Source: Lysobacterales bacterium
GTDB taxonomy: Bacteria; Pseudomonadota; Gammaproteobacteria; Xanthomonadales; SZUA-36
NCBI GenBank assembly: GCA_030637665.1
Contig: DAOWGA010000144.1
Location: 1 to 21,318 of the forward strand
Length of the DNA stretch: 21,318 nt
Direction of reading: 5' to 3'
The position numbers were made by a program, and so were the translations under genes. Below the pieces are notes generated by a model. It made no database searches. It saw nothing but the letters and a program-made list of their open reading frames with translations, and was not told the DNA's origin. This document shows positions 15,934 through 21,318 of this stretch, in pieces (within the stretch, counting starts at the first letter, position 1; each line of letters starts with the position of its first letter).

Positions 15934-16686
15934 TCAGCGGCCTTCTGTTTCCTCAGGCGTCTCAAGCTGAGCTTCAGCAGAAAGTTCTGCCTCAAGTTCT
16001 TCAGTTTCAGATTCGAGGGCAGCGGATTCCAGACGCTCGATGGTCTCCCGTTCAATCAGGTAGTCCACCACATCGAGCATCACGTCATAGCTGGGAACAG
16101 CTGCGTTTCCTGTGATGCGGTATTTAGCGTTCACCACCAGTGCAGGCGTTCCACGGATACCAAATGTCTGTGCCAGACGCTGATCTTTACGCATCTTGGC
16201 ATCCACGGCAAAAGACTTCGAAGTACCCTGGAATGCTTCGGCGGTGACGCCAAAACGGGAGTAAAACTCGGAAAGTTCCTCCATGGTGCGCATCACGGAT
16301 TTTTCCTTCCAGATCTTGTCCATCATCGCTGCATGCGCCTCGTCGCCCAGGCCCATCATATTTGCGGTCACGTACCCGCGCGCGTACAGCTCCCACGCGG
16401 CACGCCCGAATACGACCGGGATTCTTCTGAATTTGACGCTATCGGCTTTGCGCTGAGCCCAGCTGTTGATGTATGGCTCAAAAGTATTGCAATGCGTACA
16501 CAGGTAGCTGAACAGCTCCACCAGCTCCATCGGCTGATCGTTCCTGGCGGGCGCCCCTTCTATTTCAAAGTAGTGCAGGCCTTCCTGGTACGGCACGATC
16601 GAATCCGACTGGGCCTGCACCGTGCCGCTCAACAGCACAAAGACAGATATCAGAGACAATAATAAGTGAAATACAGTTTTCTTCAT
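15934..16686 (-). CDS. dsbA: DsbA-like periplasmic thiol:disulfide oxidoreductase with CTHC active site
   Basis: DsbA introduces disulfides into exported proteins and is reoxidised by DsbB. The ATG at 16686, preceded by GGGAG six bases upstream, gives 250 aa. A signal peptide MKKTVFHLLLSLISVFVLLS runs to about residue 26 (TVQAQ). The thioredoxin active site is YLCTHCNTFEP with C63 and C66, so the usual CPHC Pro is Thr64; the codon is ACG, one base from CCG. The cis-Pro is P181 in GIRGTPALVVN. The body matches Pseudomonas DsbA in layout (FRRIPVVFG, IWKEKS, FGVTAEAF, VVDYLIERE). An acidic, Glu-rich tail of roughly 35 residues (216-250) follows the fold and is unusual. It is downstream of cytochrome c4 and upstream of the EEP gene. 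Confidence 0.92.
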   Translation of the reverse strand: MKKTVFHLLLSLISVFVLLSGTVQAQSDSIVPYQEGLHYFEIEGAPARNDQPMELVELFSYLCTHCNTFEPYINSWAQRKADSVKFRRIPVVFGRAAWELYARGYVTANMMGLGDEAHAAMMDKIWKEKSVMRTMEELSEFYSRFGVTAEAFQGTSKSFAVDAKMRKDQRLAQTFGIRGTPALVVNAKYRITGNAAVPSYDVMLDVVDYLIERETIERLESAALESETEELEAELSAEAQLETPEETEGR

Positions 16687-16752
16687 GCTCAACTCCCGCG
16701 AATCCGGCCTCCCCATGGGACCTCTTTACTGACCGCTATCCGCGTCATCAGT

Positions 16753-17379
16753 TCATTCAGTTTTCAGGTAAAGCCCCTGGATGTAGCTCGCAACGGCCTC
16801 GATCTCAGCATCAGTGAGCTGTGCAGATGCACCATTCATGATACTGCTTGGCGAGTCGTCCTCCCCCCAGTTCTCACCAGCGCGGAAACCTTTCAGCATT
16901 TTGCTCGTGTACACCGAGTGCTGTCCTGCCAGGGCAGGAAATACGGACAGGGGGTTGCCCTCTCCCGCTGGACCATGGCAGCTCATACAAGCCGGCACGC
17001 CAGAATCGGCATTACCTGCTTTGTAGATTCTCTGTCCCATGGCGGCAACAGATTCATCAGCCACGCCGCCGTTGTTGGTCTGTGAGGAGAAATAAGCAGC
17101 GAGATCCCGAAAGTCCTGATCACTCATGCCGGCAACGATACCCATCATCTCGGGTACCGGACGGTCGCCGGATTTAATCAGGGCGGTCTGCCGTTCTATA
17201 TAGCTGGCATGCTGCCCGGCCAGTTTCGGCCAGTTTGGAACAGCGCTGTTACCGTCAGCGCCATGACAGGCGGCGCATATGGCTGATTTTGCCAGTCCTG
17301 CGGATGCGTCACCCTGTGCGGCTGCCTGCAGACTGATAACCGCCAATAAGCCGGCGGCGGCCCGAATGAAAAACTTCAT
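16753..17379 (-). CDS. Di-heme cytochrome c4
   Basis: Periplasmic electron carrier, generally delivering electrons to terminal oxidases. The ATG at 17379 with AGGAG eight bases upstream gives 208 aa: signal peptide MKFFIRAAAGLLAVISLQAA, then two class I c-type domains. Heme sites are C35-AA-C38-H39 and C131-MS-C134-H135. Each domain has its own axial Met candidate, PEMMG near residue 79 and SSIMNGASAQLT near the end, and repeated FPALAGQH / WPKLAGQH segments reveal the internal duplication. The frame stays open 58 codons upstream, but that part lacks family features. First of cytochrome c4 - dsbA - EEP, divergent from engB. Confidence 0.95.
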   Translation of the reverse strand: MKFFIRAAAGLLAVISLQAAAQGDASAGLAKSAICAACHGADGNSAVPNWPKLAGQHASYIERQTALIKSGDRPVPEMMGIVAGMSDQDFRDLAAYFSSQTNNGGVADESVAAMGQRIYKAGNADSGVPACMSCHGPAGEGNPLSVFPALAGQHSVYTSKMLKGFRAGENWGEDDSPSSIMNGASAQLTDAEIEAVASYIQGLYLKTE

Positions 17380-17510
17380 TTCGCGTTCTCCTGGAATCTT
17401 TGCGTACAATGCCTGGTCTGAAATTTCACTAGAATGAACACTCAAGGACCGGAACGGCTCGACATTATCGCGGTTTCGACGGCCACGTTCCAGCTTATCC
17501 AGGCAAACAA

Positions 17511-18158
17511 ATGACATCGGAGCAAATAAAACACAACCCCTATCGCCAGGCACACTACGTAATCAGTGCCCATAACCTGAAGCAACTGCCGGAGGATACG
17601 GGCCTGGAAGTTGCTTTTGCAGGCCGGTCAAATGCTGGAAAATCCAGTGCCATCAATACTTTGACAGATCAGAAATCTTTGGCCCGTACGAGTAAAACCC
17701 CGGGGCGCACCCAGCAGATCGTGATCTTTGACGTTGATGAGCAGCGCCGTATTGCCGATTTGCCGGGTTATGGCTACGCCAAGGTTCCCGAGCGGCTCAG
17801 GGCACATTGGCGGCATGTGATGCAAATTTACTTTAACCGGCGCACTTCCCTGCGCGGTGTAGTCCTGGTGATGGACATCCGGCATCCCCTACGCCCCTTC
17901 GATGAACAAATGCTGAGCTGGTGTGAAGGCTCGGGTGTAAACTGCCACGTGCTGCTGACCAAGGCGGACAAGCTGAAAAGAGGGCCGGCTCAGGCCACTT
18001 TGCTGAAAGTGCGAAAGTCACTTCCTTTCGGCGCCACCGCCCAGGTTTTTTCCGCCAAGAGCCGCGAGGGGCTGGGGGAGCTGATCAGGCAACTGAACGG
18101 CTGGTATGCCATCGAGGTTCCCGCCATCAATGAACGACCTGAATCAAGCAATGGCTAG
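17511..18158 (+). CDS. engB: Ribosome biogenesis GTPase EngB/YsxC (YihA)
   Basis: Essential TRAFAC GTPase acting in late 50S subunit assembly. The 215-aa protein has G1 GRSNAGKSS (38-46), the G2 region SKTPGRTQQI, G3 DLPGYGYAK (D83-G86), G4 TKAD (150-153) and G5 SAK (181-183). VMDIRHPL and PFDEQMLSWC are typical of the family. The start is ATG 17511 with AGG 9 bases upstream. It is divergent from the cytochrome c4 operon across 131 bases; I see no convincing sigma-70 pair there, only isolated -10-like TACAAT (17405) and TAGAAT (17430) on the plus strand. The arrangement next to cytochrome c4/dsbA matches P. aeruginosa. Confidence 0.96.
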   Translation: MTSEQIKHNPYRQAHYVISAHNLKQLPEDTGLEVAFAGRSNAGKSSAINTLTDQKSLARTSKTPGRTQQIVIFDVDEQRRIADLPGYGYAKVPERLRAHWRHVMQIYFNRRTSLRGVVLVMDIRHPLRPFDEQMLSWCEGSGVNCHVLLTKADKLKRGPAQATLLKVRKSLPFGATAQVFSAKSREGLGELIRQLNGWYAIEVPAINERPESSNG

Positions 18159-18166
18159 AAATCAGG

Positions 18167-20073
<1,907 letters not shown>

Positions 20074-20078
<5 letters not shown>

Positions 20079-20129
20079 GAGGCCGCCATGCGGCCGAAAG
20101 GTCTATCGGCCGCATGGCGGCCTCCTACA
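20074..20129. repeat. REP/BIME-like perfect inverted repeat between aroE and trmH
   Basis: Left arm 20074-20097 and right arm 20106-20129 are exact reverse complements over 24 bases, with an 8-base loop (aaggtcta). Each arm begins at its outer end with TGTAG and contains its own hairpin GGCCGC-cat-GCGGCC. A GTAG foot next to a short palindrome is the layout of REP sequences mobilised by RAYT transposases, and two in inverse orientation form a BIME. The outer TAG of each arm is used as a stop codon, by aroE on the plus strand and by trmH on the minus strand. The structure would fold stably in RNA in both directions, so it is likely also a bidirectional 3'-end element. No RAYT gene is in the window. 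Confidence 0.85.
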
Positions 20130-20793
20130 CACCCCTGGGGAAGTCTTCGGTAATTTCTCCTGATTCGTCGAGTTCAGGAAATTCAAGCCCCCTTTCCCGG
20201 CAGAATTCCGCCACCTGCGGATGCAGCCACTCGAAGCGCTGATTTGCGTAAACCACTTCATCGAGCCTGCGCTGCCCGTACATCCCGGCTGCCTGGCGCT
20301 GGCGCAAGGCCTCATACAACACAATCGCGCATGCAACGGAGACATTAAGTGACTGGGTCACACCCATCATTGGAATCATGACTTGCTGATCAGCCATGGC
20401 CAGCGCCTCTTCGCTCACGCCGAACAACTCGGTACCGACCAGCAGGGCGGTCGGGCGGGTGTAATCAAGCTCCCGGTAATCTGTTGCAGCATCTGACAGG
20501 TGAGCTGCAATGAGTTGAAAACCCCGCTCCTGCAAATATCTGCAACCGCTGTGCACGCTTTCATGAGGGTGGACGTGAACCCATTTCTCCGCACCCTGTG
20601 ATGTGTCCCAGTGGATGGCGAGCCCTTCCTCACCCGGCACGGCATGCAGTTCATTAATGCCTACTGCGTCACAGGTCCTGACAATGGCGGAAAAATTACG
20701 CGGCTTGTGCAGGCTCTCGGCAAACACGGTCAGGTCCCGCTGCCTCTGCGCCAAAACCCAGTCAAGCCTTTCCTTTCGATCGGTCGTGGCCAT
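20125..20793 (-). CDS. trmH: tRNA (guanosine(18)-2'-O)-methyltransferase TrmH
   Basis: SPOUT-family enzyme that 2'-O-methylates G18 in the D-loop of tRNAs using SAM. The 222-aa protein follows E. coli TrmH closely: RQRDLTVFAESLHKPRNFSA, IVRTCDAVG (motif 1 with its Arg), HLSDAATDYRELDYTRPTAL, TELFGVSEEALAMADQQVMI, PMMGVTQSLNVSVACAIVLY (motif 3, the knot), then QRQAAGMYG. The E. coli GQEKTGI segment is GTELFGV here, common in SPOUT relatives. It lies 28 bases after a TPP-enzyme gene on the same strand. Its GTG TAG end is contributed by the inverted repeat at 20074-20129. Confidence 0.94.
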   Translation of the reverse strand: MATTDRKERLDWVLAQRQRDLTVFAESLHKPRNFSAIVRTCDAVGINELHAVPGEEGLAIHWDTSQGAEKWVHVHPHESVHSGCRYLQERGFQLIAAHLSDAATDYRELDYTRPTALLVGTELFGVSEEALAMADQQVMIPMMGVTQSLNVSVACAIVLYEALRQRQAAGMYGQRRLDEVVYANQRFEWLHPQVAEFCRERGLEFPELDESGEITEDFPRGV

Positions 20794-20821
20794 TTACTCA
20801 GACCTGAAGCACTGAGGCGGA

Positions 20822-21318
20822 TCAGCCTGTGAACTTGCGATAAATGGCCCGACTGGCAAGCCGCAGCTTGGTGGCCATATCGAATGTCCCGAAATTTGTT
20901 TTTACCGCACCGCTGGTGAATTGGGTCTTTTTCGAATAATCGATATTGACCCGGACGAACACGGTTTTCTTTTTAGCGACCAGCGACAGGCTCTCATTGA
21001 TGGCCCGTTCGATGTCCTCATCCGAGCCCATGTCGACAAAATGGGCGCCGGTCGCCTGTGCAAATGCGGCGATGTCAAGCGGTGGCAGGATCGTACAGGT
21101 TTTGCGGTTCATTGTTACTTCCTGCGCCTGTGCGATCTGGCTGAGTTCTCCGTCGGCAAAAACAAAATAGACAACACCCAGTTTGTTGGCGACGGCCGTC
21201 AAGGCCTCGAAACCCGTCATAACGAGTCCGCCGTCACCGACGATGCCGCAGATAAGCCGGTCTGGATTGGCCAGGCTCGCCCCTGCAGCCGCCGGTATGC
21301 AGTAGCCCATGCAGTTAA
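20822..21318 (-). CDS. Thiamine-pyrophosphate enzyme, acetolactate synthase-like, C-terminal part (cut by window)
   Basis: Only the C-terminal TPP-binding domain is in the window. The frame continues through the right edge, with two codons and part of a third before the internal MGYCIPAAAGASLANP, which corresponds to the MGxGxPAAIGA segment inside acetolactate synthase-like enzymes, so that Met is not the start. The Mg/TPP motif begins GIVGDGG and its second half is FADGELSQIAQAQ, 27 residues later. The first Asn of the usual NN/ND pair is Ala and the metal-ligand position is Asp. MNRKTCTILPPLDIAAFAQA and a basic C-terminal tail follow. The specific reaction is not assignable; relatives are often annotated acetolactate synthase or simply TPP-binding protein. 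Confidence 0.82.
   Translation of the reverse strand, partial: NCMGYCIPAAAGASLANPDRLICGIVGDGGLVMTGFEALTAVANKLGVVYFVFADGELSQIAQAQEVTMNRKTCTILPPLDIAAFAQATGAHFVDMGSDEDIERAINESLSLVAKKKTVFVRVNIDYSKKTQFTSGAVKTNFGTFDMATKLRLASRAIYRKFTG

Noticed and set aside
17380..17553. 58-codon N-terminal extension of cytochrome c4
   Set aside because: It would bury the signal peptide and overlaps the divergent engB start; the ATG at 17379 has a strong ribosome binding site.

Overview
The window is chromosomal DNA from a gammaproteobacterium. The proteins closely resemble E. coli and Pseudomonas housekeeping proteins: RpoD, DnaG, S21, TsaD, Cca, TrmH, FolB/FolK, a metal-type HemB with an Asp-rich site, and a di-heme cytochrome c4. 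The order cytochrome c4 - dsbA - endonuclease/exonuclease/phosphatase protein, divergent from engB, is the arrangement I know from Pseudomonas aeruginosa. I cannot name the genus. Coding density is very high. There are no tRNA or rRNA genes, no CRISPR array and no transposase. No gene-free stretch exceeds about 200 bases.

Layout: (1) 1-4090, minus strand: the macromolecular synthesis operon rpsU - yqeY-like - dnaG - rpoD, with rpoD cut by the left edge. (2) 4213-5948: a gamma-glutamyltransferase-family gene (minus) bounded by inverted copies of a 27-base repeat. It lies between rpsU and tsaD, which are usually direct divergent neighbours. (3) 6036-7946, plus: tsaD - folB - folK, ending in a REP-like palindrome. 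(4) 8006-8743, minus: a PTR1-like pteridine reductase, divergent by only 16 bases from a MidA/NDUFAF7-family methyltransferase (8760-9920, plus), whose end overlaps cca. (5) 9889-14166, minus: slt-type lytic transglycosylase - NDUFA9-like oxidoreductase - cca. (6) 14229-15011, plus: a TauE/SafE-family membrane protein. (7) 15044-17379, minus: cytochrome c4 - dsbA-like - EEP protein. (8) 17511-20078, plus: engB, then hemB - aroE overlapping by four bases. (9) 20074-20129: a perfect 24-bp inverted repeat. (10) 20125-21318, minus: a TPP-enzyme C-terminus (cut by the right edge) followed by trmH.

Functional themes are information processing (sigma factor, primase, S21, t6A synthesis, CCA addition, Gm18 methylation, ribosome GTPase), folate/pterin synthesis (folB, folK and the facing pteridine reductase), envelope and redox biology (Slt, DsbA-like, cytochrome c4) and central biosynthesis (hemB, aroE).

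I found no unmistakable new multi-gene system. The most interesting structures are: the inverted 27-base repeats isolating an atypical GGT-family gene; a REP-like palindrome family sitting exactly on the ends of convergent genes and supplying the stop codons of three of them; a DsbA-like protein with a CTHC active site and an acidic tail; and a PTR1-type Asp-Tyr-Lys triad next to folate genes.
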